From assembly GCF_039614715.1 (NCBI RefSeq), contig NZ_CP154857.1:3534001-3598000 (forward strand): a DNA stretch of 64,000 nucleotides. Direction: 5' to 3'. This document shows positions 56,050 to 64,000 of the stretch, in pieces. The position numbers were made by a program, and so were the translations under genes. Positions within the stretch are counted from its first letter, which is position 1. Each line of letters starts with the position of its first letter. The notes under the pieces are model-generated. The model was not told the origin of the DNA. It ran no database searches and was given only the letters and a program-made list of their open reading frames with translations. Origin of the DNA: Microbacterium sp. AZCO (GTDB taxonomy: Bacteria > Actinomycetota > Actinomycetes > Actinomycetales > Microbacteriaceae).

Positions 56050-58074
56050 TCAGTCCTTTTCGCCGCGCACGAGTTCGAGTCCGGCGCTCGCGAATTGACG
56101 CAGCGTCGCATCGGGCAGGAAGGCGCGGGTCAGTCCCGCGGCGATCCGCGTGAGGTCGGTCTCGTCGCGGTAGAGGAGATACATCGTCTCGTACCGCGGG
56201 TGGAACTTCTCCTTGAATCGGTGCAGCGACCGGAAGCCGTAGACCGGCTCGAGCATTTCGGCGAGTTTGTCGGTGAGGTCGGCGATGGGGCCGGCATCCT
56301 CCGGATAGTCGTGCGTCAGCGGGGCACCGGAGAGCGACAGGATCTGCGCTCCCTCGTCGGAGAAGTGCCGGGCGGACGATCCGATGAGGTATTCCATGAC
56401 AGGCCCGAAGCCGCCTTCGCGCCGACGCATGAGGTCGAGCGTCCAGCCGTGCACCTCGCCGCCGCCACCGTAGACGGGCAGCCACGACAGGAATCCGTCG
56501 ACGTCGCCCTTCGGTGAGATCGCGAGGGCGAGCCGCACCTCGGGATCCGCCGCCTCGTCGAGCGTGCCGAGCGTGAAGCCCATCTCGGGGAGACCCTTGT
56601 CGCCCACCCACATCTCGGAGATCGCGCGCAGCTGCTGCTGGATGCCCCAGGGCTCGTCGGCGAGCCGCGTCAGGCGGAACGTCATCTCCTCCCGGCCTGC
56701 GCGGTTGAGCGACGACCGCACGGAGTTCCACTGCTTGCCCGTGAAGGCGAGGCCGGGGAGGTCGACGATCGTGTCGTCGGCGACGACGAGGCTGCGCCAT
56801 CCCTCCGGCACCGCCGCTCGCGTCTGCTCGCCGGCGCTGAAAAAGCAGGGGATGAGGGCCGCCCGCTCCGCACCCTCGATGAACTCCCGGACGGACGCGG
56901 GACGGGATGCCGCGGGCCCCAGCGGGTCGGCGAGCACGATGGCCACGCCCGACCGCCGCTGATACGCGACGATGCCGTCGGAGGTGCGGAAGTAGTCGTT
57001 GCCGTCCCACGTCGTCATCCACGAGAGGGTTCCGCCCCCGTCGCTGCGCAGCAGCTCCTTGACCTCGTCGACGGTCGGCGCCGGCTGCGCCCCGAGCCGC
57101 GCTCTGCGCTTCGCGCGGAAGGCGCGGCGCACCCAGACGAGATAGACGAGGAAGAGGAGCCACAGGGTCGACGTCGCGATGGACACGCTGAAGTCTCCGA
57201 GCGTGGCCTGCACGCCGCCGGCACCGGAGAGGAGGAGCGCGACGAGCAGTGCGGCGATGACGACGTTGAAGATCGCCCAGCCGACCGTCCACCCCCACGC
57301 CCAGCGACGGCCGCGCCGCAGTCCGTCGGCGAAGAAGAGGGCGACCGCGGCGTCGATCGCGGCATCCACCCACGGTCCGTCGACCGCATCCGTGTGGCCG
57401 AAGACCCCGTTCGTGGGCGTGAGCACCGTGAGCACCTCGATGGCGCCGAGCGAGAGGGCGACCACGAAGGCGATGAGGCGCTGCTCGCGGATGGTCGTCC
57501 GTTGGATGCGCAGCGACCGGTCGACGAAGAGCACCAGCGCGACGGCGAGGGCGTGCTCGAGGTCTTCCACGCCTCCCCAGAACAGCAGCGCGACCGTCAC
57601 GAAGCCGAGCAGGACGAGCCACGCCCGCACGCGCCAGGGCTGCGGGAGGAGCCCGAGCGCCGCCGCGATGCAGGCGAAGGTTCCGCCTGAGGGGCCCACG
57701 TCGAGGACGAGCGCCTGCGCCTGCGCCCAGGGCCAGGGCGTGAAGGAGAAGACGAGGAGGAAGAGCACCGCGAAGAGCTGTCCGACGCTGAAGTACGCGA
57801 GGGCGACGCGGCTGCCCCGGCGGAACTCGAGGAACCCCATGCCGATGAAGGTCGGGAGGGTCAGGAGGTAGACCCACGGCTGAGTGACGAAGAAGGTGCC
57901 CGTCACGGGCGTCCACCAGCGTCCTTCGGACAGGGCGGGCAGGCCGTACGCGACGACGTCGAACGTCGAGGAGTCCTCGAAGGGCTGCCAGAGTCCCTGC
58001 CAGACGACGCCGGCGACGAGCAGGAGCGCGATCAGGGTCAGCGTCGCGGGGACGCGCCCGAGCACTCGCATCAT
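56050..58074 (-). CDS. MprF-like protein: rhomboid-like membrane domain plus DUF2156
   Basis: This 674-residue protein has about eight to ten helices in the first 330 residues, including a rhomboid-like part (RWWTPVTGTFFV, GPSGGTFACIAAALGLL), then a C-terminal DUF2156 acyltransferase-type domain (YFRTSDGIVAYQRRSGVAIV, WNSVRSSLNRAGREEMTFR, FKEKFHPRYETMYLLY). DUF2156 is the catalytic domain of lysyl-phosphatidylglycerol synthases; such proteins modify membrane lipids with amino acids. Whether the rhomboid-like part is an active protease is doubtful. It overlaps the upstream gene (ATGA). Confidence 0.82.
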   Translation of the reverse strand: MMRVLGRVPATLTLIALLLVAGVVWQGLWQPFEDSSTFDVVAYGLPALSEGRWWTPVTGTFFVTQPWVYLLTLPTFIGMGFLEFRRGSRVALAYFSVGQLFAVLFLLVFSFTPWPWAQAQALVLDVGPSGGTFACIAAALGLLPQPWRVRAWLVLLGFVTVALLFWGGVEDLEHALAVALVLFVDRSLRIQRTTIREQRLIAFVVALSLGAIEVLTVLTPTNGVFGHTDAVDGPWVDAAIDAAVALFFADGLRRGRRWAWGWTVGWAIFNVVIAALLVALLLSGAGGVQATLGDFSVSIATSTLWLLFLVYLVWVRRAFRAKRRARLGAQPAPTVDEVKELLRSDGGGTLSWMTTWDGNDYFRTSDGIVAYQRRSGVAIVLADPLGPAASRPASVREFIEGAERAALIPCFFSAGEQTRAAVPEGWRSLVVADDTIVDLPGLAFTGKQWNSVRSSLNRAGREEMTFRLTRLADEPWGIQQQLRAISEMWVGDKGLPEMGFTLGTLDEAADPEVRLALAISPKGDVDGFLSWLPVYGGGGEVHGWTLDLMRRREGGFGPVMEYLIGSSARHFSDEGAQILSLSGAPLTHDYPEDAGPIADLTDKLAEMLEPVYGFRSLHRFKEKFHPRYETMYLLYRDETDLTRIAAGLTRAFLPDATLRQFASAGLELVRGEKD

Positions 58075-59336
58075 CAGCCTCCCGTCGCCTCGAAGTCTGC
58101 CAGCGCAGTGGCGTCTTCGGCATCCCTCATCGCGCGACGGGCGGAGTCGAGGGCGGCGACCGGGTCCTGCGCCTGCCGGGCGTCGGCCAGTTCGCGCTGT
58201 GCGGACAGCAGACGCAGGCGCGCCGAGGCGGCCGAGCGCGAGTGGGCGACGGATGCCTCGGCCTGCGCGATCGCGCCGCGCGCGGCCGCGAGCGTTCCCG
58301 GCAGCGCGGTGCGGGCGCCGCGGAGCCGCTGCTGCGCGGTGTGCGCATCGCCGAGGGCGAGGTCGAGTCGATCGCGCAGCCGCGCGATGCGGTCGACGGT
58401 GCGGGTGGGATGCGTCGCCGCGGCGGGCTCGAGCGCGTCGAGCTGCGCCGTCACGGCGCGCAGCTCCGAGCCGAGGCGAGCCGCGTCGTCGGGCTCGAGG
58501 TGCTCCCGCGTCACGAGCGCCTGACGGAGCGCGCCGCGGGCGGCCGCGAACTCGTCGGGCAGAGCCTGCGCCGCCTGGGTCACCAGGCGGTGGGTCTCCT
58601 CGAGCGTGCGGGCGTCGGCCTCGGCGAGCCGGAGCGACCGCTCGGCCGCCGCGAGGTCGGCCAGCGCGCTGCGGGAGGGGTCGTCGGCTTCATCGGCGGC
58701 GCGGGCGAGCAGCCGTTCGGCGGCATCGGCCTCGGAGAGCGCGGACTCCGCGGCGCGCGCGGCATCCCTCCACTCCTCTTCCGCGAAGCGCGACCGCAGC
58801 TCGTCGACGAGCTTGCGGGGATCGCCCATCGAGGCGCGGAGGCCCGTGAGCCGCGCCCGCTCGGCGTCGATCTGCTGCGCCGCCGAGACGTTCGCGGCGA
58901 CCCACCCGGCATGCTCGTCGCGCGCCCGCACGATGATCGAGAGCGCCTCCGACGTCTTGCGCTCGATCCGCGTCGCGACGCGGCGGATCTCGGCGGGCGT
59001 GACGTCGGGCTCGCCTGCGGCGCGGTACTCGTCGAACGCGGCATCCCGCGCGTGCTGCGCCGTGAGTCGAGCGCGGCGGAGGGATGCCGGGGCCCCGCCG
59101 CCGTACAGCGCACCGGACAGCCCCACCTCCAGCTCGAGCTCGGCGACGGCGTCGTCGAGGCGCACGAGGGACGCGCCCGCGCGCTCGCGCTCGGCGAGGG
59201 CGGCCGCACGCGCCTTTGGCGAGCGGCGCGCGCGCCGCACCGCCCACGCCGTGATCGCGATCGCCAGTGCGGTGACGCCGAACACCACGAGCGCCGGGAT
59301 GACCCACCCCAGGACGCTCGCGACGGCGTCAGGCAT
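58074..59336 (-). CDS. Membrane-anchored coiled-coil protein
   Basis: This 420-residue protein has one N-terminal helix (VLGWVIPALVVFGVTALAIAITAW) followed by long Ala/Arg/Glu-rich helical segments (LDDAVAELELEVGL, LAAAERSLRLAEADARTLEETH). I recognise no enzymatic domain. It is coupled with both neighbours: its start overlaps the HAD stop and its stop overlaps the DUF2156 start. Confidence 0.75.
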   Translation of the reverse strand: MPDAVASVLGWVIPALVVFGVTALAIAITAWAVRRARRSPKARAAALAERERAGASLVRLDDAVAELELEVGLSGALYGGGAPASLRRARLTAQHARDAAFDEYRAAGEPDVTPAEIRRVATRIERKTSEALSIIVRARDEHAGWVAANVSAAQQIDAERARLTGLRASMGDPRKLVDELRSRFAEEEWRDAARAAESALSEADAAERLLARAADEADDPSRSALADLAAAERSLRLAEADARTLEETHRLVTQAAQALPDEFAAARGALRQALVTREHLEPDDAARLGSELRAVTAQLDALEPAAATHPTRTVDRIARLRDRLDLALGDAHTAQQRLRGARTALPGTLAAARGAIAQAEASVAHSRSAASARLRLLSAQRELADARQAQDPVAALDSARRAMRDAEDATALADFEATGG

Positions 59337-60012
59337 CGGCGTCCCCGACGAGCAGCAGCGCCCGCAGCTCCTCGACGGTGTCGACGGCGGCCTGCGCGCC
59401 GTCGGCCTCGTGCGGCCAGCTGAAGCCCCACCGCACGAAGATGACCGGCACACCGTGCTCCGCACCGCCTTCGACGTCGTGGTGACGGTCGCCGACGAGC
59501 ACGGGACGGCTCGTGTCGACCCCCGCCGCCGCGAGCCGCCGCAGCGCCTCGGCGACGATGTCGGACTTCGCGCTCAGCGTGCGCTCGTCGAGCGTCGCGC
59601 CGACGATCGAGGTGATATAGGGCTCGAGGCCGAAGTGGTCCATGAGCGCCTGCACCTGGATCTCCGGCTTGGAGCTCGCCGTGGCCTGTGCGATGCCGTT
59701 CGCCGAGACCTCGGCGATGAGGTCGGCGATGCCCGGGAAGAGCTTGGCGCCCGTCGTGTACCCGTCGGCCTTGCCGAGTGTGCGGTAGAACGAGACAGCC
59801 TCGGAGGCTTCGGCCGGCGTCATGCCGACGTTGGCCTGGAACGACTCGTACATCGGCGGACCGATCCAGTGCACGAGCTCGGCGCGCGTCGGACGCGGCT
59901 TGCCGAAGTGCTCGAGGGCGATGGTGAGGCGGCGGAGGATTCCGTCGGAGGCATCGACCACCGTCCCGTCCACGTCCCACAGGACGCAGGTCCACGGCGA
60001 TCGGGTAGGCAT
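59329..60012 (-). CDS. HAD family phosphatase
   Basis: This 227-residue phosphatase has the nucleophile motif VLWDVDGTVVDAS, a helical cap, motif II ATASSKPE, and motif IV LVGDRHHDVEGG. It resembles phosphoglycolate phosphatase-like enzymes; substrate unknown. First gene of a three-gene leftward unit. Confidence 0.9.
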   Translation of the reverse strand: MPTRSPWTCVLWDVDGTVVDASDGILRRLTIALEHFGKPRPTRAELVHWIGPPMYESFQANVGMTPAEASEAVSFYRTLGKADGYTTGAKLFPGIADLIAEVSANGIAQATASSKPEIQVQALMDHFGLEPYITSIVGATLDERTLSAKSDIVAEALRRLAAAGVDTSRPVLVGDRHHDVEGGAEHGVPVIFVRWGFSWPHEADGAQAAVDTVEELRALLLVGDADA

Positions 60013-60085
60013 GGGATCAGCCTAGGGGCGGGCCGTGTCGCGCACCCGTCGCCCGGATGACGCGGGCGTGACGCGTCGGTCTCGT

Positions 60086-60367
60086 TCAGCCGTCGCGGCG
60101 CAGCCGCTCGGCGATCGCCGAGAGCCGCGACGGCTCGGCGCGGAGAGAGGGGGACCCTCCGGAGAGCTCGTCCAGCGCGTCGGCGACGGCGGTGCGCGTG
60201 CGCCGGTCGGATTCGCCCGCCGCCACCGCTGCGGCCTGAGCGCTCTCGGCCTTCGCCCGGCTCGCGAGCGAGATGCGCAGCGCCTGGTACGCGATGAGCG
60301 CCCCCGCGACGGCGGCTGCGGCCGCGACGCCCGCGAAGATCGTGTTGAGCACGTCGAGCACCGTCAT
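60086..60367 (-). CDS. Small membrane protein, 93 aa
   Basis: One N-terminal helix (FAGVAAAAAVAGALIAYQAL) and a charged tail (ALDELSGGSPSLRAEPSRLS). Function not recognised. It lies between nucS and the HAD gene. Confidence 0.65.
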   Translation of the reverse strand: MTVLDVLNTIFAGVAAAAAVAGALIAYQALRISLASRAKAESAQAAAVAAGESDRRTRTAVADALDELSGGSPSLRAEPSRLSAIAERLRRDG

Positions 60368-60421
60368 GGCCTGGATCGTACCCGCGCCCGCCGACAGCGC
60401 CGGGGCGCGGCATCCACTCTT

Positions 60422-61138
60422 CTAGAAGAGGGTCGGGATGCCGTTGTCCACACCCTTCATCGCGTCGTAGTCGAGCACGACGGTGTCGATGCCGCGGTCG
60501 CCCGCGAGCGTCTTGGCCTGCGGTGCGAACGCCTGCGCGGCGAGCACTCCGCGGACGGGCTTGAGGTGCGGGTCGCGGTTGAGCAGCTCGAGGTAGCGCG
60601 TGAGCTGCTCGACGGCGTCGATGCCGGCGCGGCGCTTGACCTCGACGGCGACGTGCCGCGGCTGCGCCTCGTGCTCGAGCGTGAGCGTGGTGCGGAGCAT
60701 GAGGTCGACGGGGCCGATGGCGGTCGGGAACTCGCGACGCACGAGCGCCAGGTCGTCGCCGATGACGTCGACCTGCTCGGCGAGGAGACGCTGCAGATCG
60801 GCCTCGACGCCGTCCTTGATGAGCCCGGGGTCGACGCCGAGGTCGTGGCTGGCGTCGTGGATGACCTCGTGGATGCGCACGAGCAGCGCGTCGCCCGTCT
60901 TGACGTGGGTCACGCGCCACACCTCGACGACGCCTTCGGCCGCGGTCTCGGCGTCGGGCTCCTCCACGGCGAGCGTGCAGGGCGGGCTCATCCAGTTGAG
61001 CGGCTTGTACGACCCGCCGTCCGAGTGGACGAGCAGGCTGCCGTCGCCCTTGTGCACGAGAAGCCGCGTCGCGAGCGGCAGGTGCGCGTTGAGGCGCCCC
61101 GTGTAATCGACGGAGCAGCGGGCGATGACCAGACGCAC
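60422..61138 (-). CDS. nucS: Mismatch-specific endonuclease NucS (EndoMS)
   Basis: This 238-residue protein has NucS family sequence: [20 protein letters not shown] at the N-terminus, [19 protein letters not shown], and the RecB-like nuclease core with [18 protein letters not shown]-type [10 protein letters not shown] and [18 protein letters not shown]. It replaces MutSL mismatch repair in Actinobacteria. GTG start at 61138. Confidence 0.94.
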   Translation of the reverse strand: MRLVIARCSVDYTGRLNAHLPLATRLLVHKGDGSLLVHSDGGSYKPLNWMSPPCTLAVEEPDAETAAEGVVEVWRVTHVKTGDALLVRIHEVIHDASHDLGVDPGLIKDGVEADLQRLLAEQVDVIGDDLALVRREFPTAIGPVDLMLRTTLTLEHEAQPRHVAVEVKRRAGIDAVEQLTRYLELLNRDPHLKPVRGVLAAQAFAPQAKTLAGDRGIDTVVLDYDAMKGVDNGIPTLF

Positions 61139-61166
61139 CCGAAGAGCCTAGCCGCGCGAGGTGGGA

Positions 61167-62405
61167 TCAGTGCGCGGCGGAGTGGCCGGCGCCGACCTTC
61201 GACCCGGCGATCGGCTTGGCCGCCCCCGACGCGAGGCCCGAGAGGGCGATGAGGGCGACGAGGATCCAGAGGGTCGGCAGCAGGCCGATCTCGTGGCTGA
61301 TCCAGCCGAGGATGGGCGGGCCGCACAGGAACGCGATGTACCCGATCGTCGCGGCGGCGCTGACCGAGGCGGCCGCCTTCGTCGGATCGTCGGCGGCGGC
61401 CGACATGCCGAGCGGGAAGCCGAGCGACGCACCCATGCCCCACAGCGCGACGCCGATGAGGGCGATCGGCCAGGTCGGCGCGAGGATGAAGACGACCAGG
61501 CCCGCGCCGGCGGTGATGGCGAGGATGCGGAGCGTCCAGACGCGTCCGAAGCGGTCGACGAGCGGTCCGCCGAGCGCCCGCACCGCCGTCATCGCGACGG
61601 AGAAGACGGTGAGGGCGATCGCCCCCTGCGCCTGCGTGCCGTCGTGCCCGTCGACGACCGCGAGCGGGAGCCAGTCGTTGGCGCCGCCCTCGGCGAACGC
61701 CATGCCGAGCATGATCGCCCCGATGGCGTACGTGCGCGGGTCGCGCCAGACGGCCGCGATCGCGGCGAAGCGTTCGCGGCGGGTGACCGACGGCACGTCG
61801 CCCGGGGTGTCCTCCGTCGCCTCGCGCCGGGGGACGAAGACGACGGCGACCGCTCCGCCCGCGACGACGATCGCCGCGACGATCCACAGGTGCGGCGCGA
61901 CCCCGACGCCCCACGCCGTCATCGCGACGCCGACGCCGGCACCGGCCACCGTGCCGAGGCTGAAGAAGGCGTGGAAGAGCGGCATGATCGTCTTCCCGGT
62001 CGCCTGTTCGACCGCTGCGCCTTCGACGTTCATCATGACGTCGGTCGAGCCCATGCCGAGCCCCATGAGGGCCAGCCCCACGGCCGTCACGGCGAACGAC
62101 GTCGTCGTCTGGGCGCCGAGGCCTACCGCCAGGATGCCGACCGCGAAGATCGAGAGGCTCACGAGGAGACCGCGCCGCGCGCCCCATCGGGCGAGGATGA
62201 CGTTGGCGAGCGAGAGGCCGAGGATCGACGCGGCTCCCGATGCGAACAGCAGGAGCCCGACTTCGAAGTCGTTGATGCCGAGGTTGGCCTTGACCGCGGG
62301 AACCCGCGACGCCCACGTCGCGAAGCCGAGACCTGTCGCGAAGAAGATCGCGAAGATCGCGGTGCGCCAGGCGACGATCTGCCGGCGGGAGAGCGCGGTA
62401 TCCAT
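61167..62405 (-). CDS. MFS transporter
   Basis: This 412-residue transporter has twelve helices, WASRVPAVKANLGI typical of a subgroup of sugar/multidrug MFS proteins, and the inter-domain motif LVDRFGRVWTLR. Substrate unknown. It is divergent from a LacI regulator with an operator in between, so regulation by that LacI protein is likely and the substrate may be a sugar. Confidence 0.88.
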   Translation of the reverse strand: MDTALSRRQIVAWRTAIFAIFFATGLGFATWASRVPAVKANLGINDFEVGLLLFASGAASILGLSLANVILARWGARRGLLVSLSIFAVGILAVGLGAQTTTSFAVTAVGLALMGLGMGSTDVMMNVEGAAVEQATGKTIMPLFHAFFSLGTVAGAGVGVAMTAWGVGVAPHLWIVAAIVVAGGAVAVVFVPRREATEDTPGDVPSVTRRERFAAIAAVWRDPRTYAIGAIMLGMAFAEGGANDWLPLAVVDGHDGTQAQGAIALTVFSVAMTAVRALGGPLVDRFGRVWTLRILAITAGAGLVVFILAPTWPIALIGVALWGMGASLGFPLGMSAAADDPTKAAASVSAAATIGYIAFLCGPPILGWISHEIGLLPTLWILVALIALSGLASGAAKPIAGSKVGAGHSAAH

Positions 62406-62418
62406 CCGACCATGGTAC

Positions 62419-62430
62419 CGAATCGATTCG
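62419..62430. promoter_or_regulatory. Palindromic LacI-type operator
   Basis: CGAATCGATTCG is a perfect palindrome with the AATCGATT core common to LacI-family operators, centred in the 59-base gap between the divergent MFS and lacI-type genes. Confidence 0.75.
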
Positions 62431-62464
62431 ATGCCGGGGAACCGGGCAGAGTACGATCATCGGG

Positions 62465-63508
62465 ATGAGCACGAGACGCGCCACGATCGCAGACGTCGCC
62501 CGCGAGGCCGGCGTCTCGCCGTCGACGGCCTCCGTCGTCTTCAGCGGCAAGACGCCCGTCTCCGAGGCGACGCACCGCCGCGTGCTCGACGCCGCGAAGT
62601 CGCTGGGCTACACCGGTCCCGATCCCCGCGCCGCCTCGCTGCGCCGCGGCCGGTCGGGAATCGTCGCCGTCGTCTTCGAGGAGCACCTCGGCCGCGCCTT
62701 CCAGGACCCCGTGAAGATCCTCATGATGGACGGGCTCACCGACAGCGTCGCCGGCATGGGGGCGGGCCTGCTGATGCTCCGCGACCAGGACCCGGAGTCC
62801 AACGCCCCGTCGCTGACGACGGCTCCCGTCGACGCCGCCGTGCTGGTCGGATGCAGCGGGATGCTGCGCGAGTCGCTCGACGTCGTACGGGCACGCGGCA
62901 TCCCGGTCGTCGTCATCGAGGGTGATGCGGGCAGCGAGGTTCCGCGCATCGGCCTGGACAACCGCGAGGCGCAGCGCCAGATGGCGAGCCACGTGCGCGG
63001 ACTCGGGCATGATCGCGTCGCCCTCGTGACGCTGCCCGTCCGCACGGGGTGGGAGCGCGGCTGGATCGACGACGAGTCCCGCGTCTCGGTCGACGTCACG
63101 CGCGACCGCCTGCTCGGTGCGCGCGACGTGTTCCCGGATGCGCCGGCCTTCGCCGCGGCGGGCAGCTTCATCGACGAGGGGCTCGCGGCCGGTCGCGTGC
63201 TGTTCGCCGACCCCGCCGAACGGCCGACGGCCGTGCTCGCGCAGAGCGATCTGCTCGCCGCCGGCGTCATCCGGGCAGCGGAGGAGGCGGGCCTCCGCGT
63301 GCCCGAGGACGTGAGCGTGACGGGGTTCGACGGGATCGTCGTCGACGGACTCGCGCCCTACGAGCTCACGACGATGTGGCAGCCGTCGACCGACAAGGGG
63401 CGCGCCGCGGGGGAGGCCATCGTCGCGATGCTGCAGGGCGGGGAGGCGGCATCCATCGCCTTCACCTGCACATTCCGTGAGGGGAATACCACCGCTCCGC
63501 CCGCCTGA
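62465..63508 (+). CDS. LacI family transcriptional regulator
   Basis: This 347-residue regulator has an N-terminal HTH (ATIADVAREAGVSPSTASVVFSG) with hinge helix, then a periplasmic-binding-like sensor domain (VPRIGLDNREAQRQMASHVRGLG, VTGFDGI). It is divergent from the MFS gene and likely represses it. Confidence 0.92.
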   Translation: MSTRRATIADVAREAGVSPSTASVVFSGKTPVSEATHRRVLDAAKSLGYTGPDPRAASLRRGRSGIVAVVFEEHLGRAFQDPVKILMMDGLTDSVAGMGAGLLMLRDQDPESNAPSLTTAPVDAAVLVGCSGMLRESLDVVRARGIPVVVIEGDAGSEVPRIGLDNREAQRQMASHVRGLGHDRVALVTLPVRTGWERGWIDDESRVSVDVTRDRLLGARDVFPDAPAFAAAGSFIDEGLAAGRVLFADPAERPTAVLAQSDLLAAGVIRAAEEAGLRVPEDVSVTGFDGIVVDGLAPYELTTMWQPSTDKGRAAGEAIVAMLQGGEAASIAFTCTFREGNTTAPPA

Positions 63509-63604
63509 TCCGGGTGGATCCGGGGCTGTCCGCCGCGCCGCCGGTAGACTGTCAGGACACCCGGACGCCCGTGCCCTTGGCCGCGACCCCTGAGGAGGCC
63601 GCGT

Positions 63605-64000
63605 ATGCTCCTGCTCCTCGGCGCGTTCGCGGTGGCGCCGCTCCTGCTGCCGTGGCTCGTCGCGAGGATCGGGGCGCGTGCCTTCCTGGTCGCCGCCGTC
63701 CTGCCCGCGATCGCCTTCGTCCAGGCCGCCCTGGAGACCCGGAACGTGCTCGACGGGGAGATCCCGTTCGAGACCTACGACTGGATCCCGGCGCTCGGCA
63801 TCCAGCTGTCCATGCGGATGGACACCCTCGGCTGGCTCCTCGCGCTCATCGTGACCGGCGTCGGCGCGCTCGTCATGCTCTACTGCCGCTGGTACTTCCG
63901 AGACAAGGCGGACGCCAAGGGCGCCGAGGGTCTCGGTCAGTTCTCCGCCGTGCTCCTCGCCTTCGCGGGCGCGATGTACGGGCTGGTCCTGACCGACGAC
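63605..64000 (+). CDS. Na+/H+ antiporter subunit A (MrpA/MnhA), N-terminal part
   Basis: The 132 residues visible begin LLLLGAFAVAPLLLPWLVAR and contain the MrpA-type segment LSMRMDTLGWLLALIVTGVG...YCRWYF. The gene runs off the right edge. MrpA is the large proton-channel-like subunit of a multi-subunit antiporter, so mrpB-G genes probably follow. Confidence 0.85.
   Translation, partial: MLLLLGAFAVAPLLLPWLVARIGARAFLVAAVLPAIAFVQAALETRNVLDGEIPFETYDWIPALGIQLSMRMDTLGWLLALIVTGVGALVMLYCRWYFRDKADAKGAEGLGQFSAVLLAFAGAMYGLVLTDD

Overview
The window is high-GC actinobacterial DNA carrying the replication-origin region of a Microbacteriaceae chromosome, most likely Microbacterium or a close relative. 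The evidence is the gene order murJ-trxB-trxA // parB-parA-rsmG-jag-yidC-yidD-rnpA-rpmH // dnaA-oriC-dnaN-recF-dciA-gyrB-gyrA-DUF3566, then tRNA-Ile/tRNA-Ala, then the crgA, sortase, pabA, pknB, pknA, pbpA, rodA, pstP, fhaB, fhaA division cluster. Many GTG starts and 1-4 base stop/start overlaps fit this too. The genus is an inference from gene order and protein flavour; no 16S gene is present.

Layout: 0-5.1 kb holds the end of a DUF6049 membrane protein, the lipid II flippase MurJ and the thioredoxin pair. 5.3-7.5 kb is an accessory cassette (YciI/DGPF protein, unknown antisense gene, ECF42-type sigma factor) lying between trxA and parB. 7.6-15.6 kb is the centromere: parB and parA, then about 5.4 kb of gene-poor DNA with many parS sites, including a tandem array of roughly 175-bp units that each begin with an intact or decayed parS. 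It ends at rsmG, which has a parS-like site just before its start. 15.6-18.2 kb carries membrane-insertion and RNA-processing genes on the minus strand. oriC lies at 19.9-20.4 kb. Replication and gyrase genes run rightward to 28.5 kb.

29.4-29.6 kb holds tRNA-Ile(GAT) and tRNA-Ala(TGC). The 3' tail of tRNA-Ala is repeated 153 bp downstream. 29.8-43.9 kb is core chromosome with the Ser/Thr kinase/PBP/FHA cluster.

44.07-54.03 kb is a roughly 9.9-kb integrated element in tRNA-Leu(CAG), bounded by an exact 21-bp repeat of the tRNA 3' end. It carries two tyrosine recombinases, an excisionase-like protein, a replication-protein candidate with iteron-like repeats and a DnaA box, HNH-like and zinc-ribbon proteins, a short tape-measure-like protein and a Fic protein. 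No capsid, portal or terminase gene was seen, so it looks like a satellite or plasmid-like integrative element, not a full prophage.

54.2-64 kb is ordinary chromosome: a GNAT, a GntR regulator, a cold-shock protein, an MprF-like protein, a HAD phosphatase, NucS, and a divergent MFS/LacI pair with a palindromic operator. The start of an MrpA-type antiporter gene runs off the right edge.

The observations most worth follow-up are the parS-seeded repeat array, the iterons in the island (their DNA is conserved across a change of reading frame), the matching recombinase arm sites at both island ends, and a small palindromic element that accompanies duplicated tRNA tails at two different tRNA genes.
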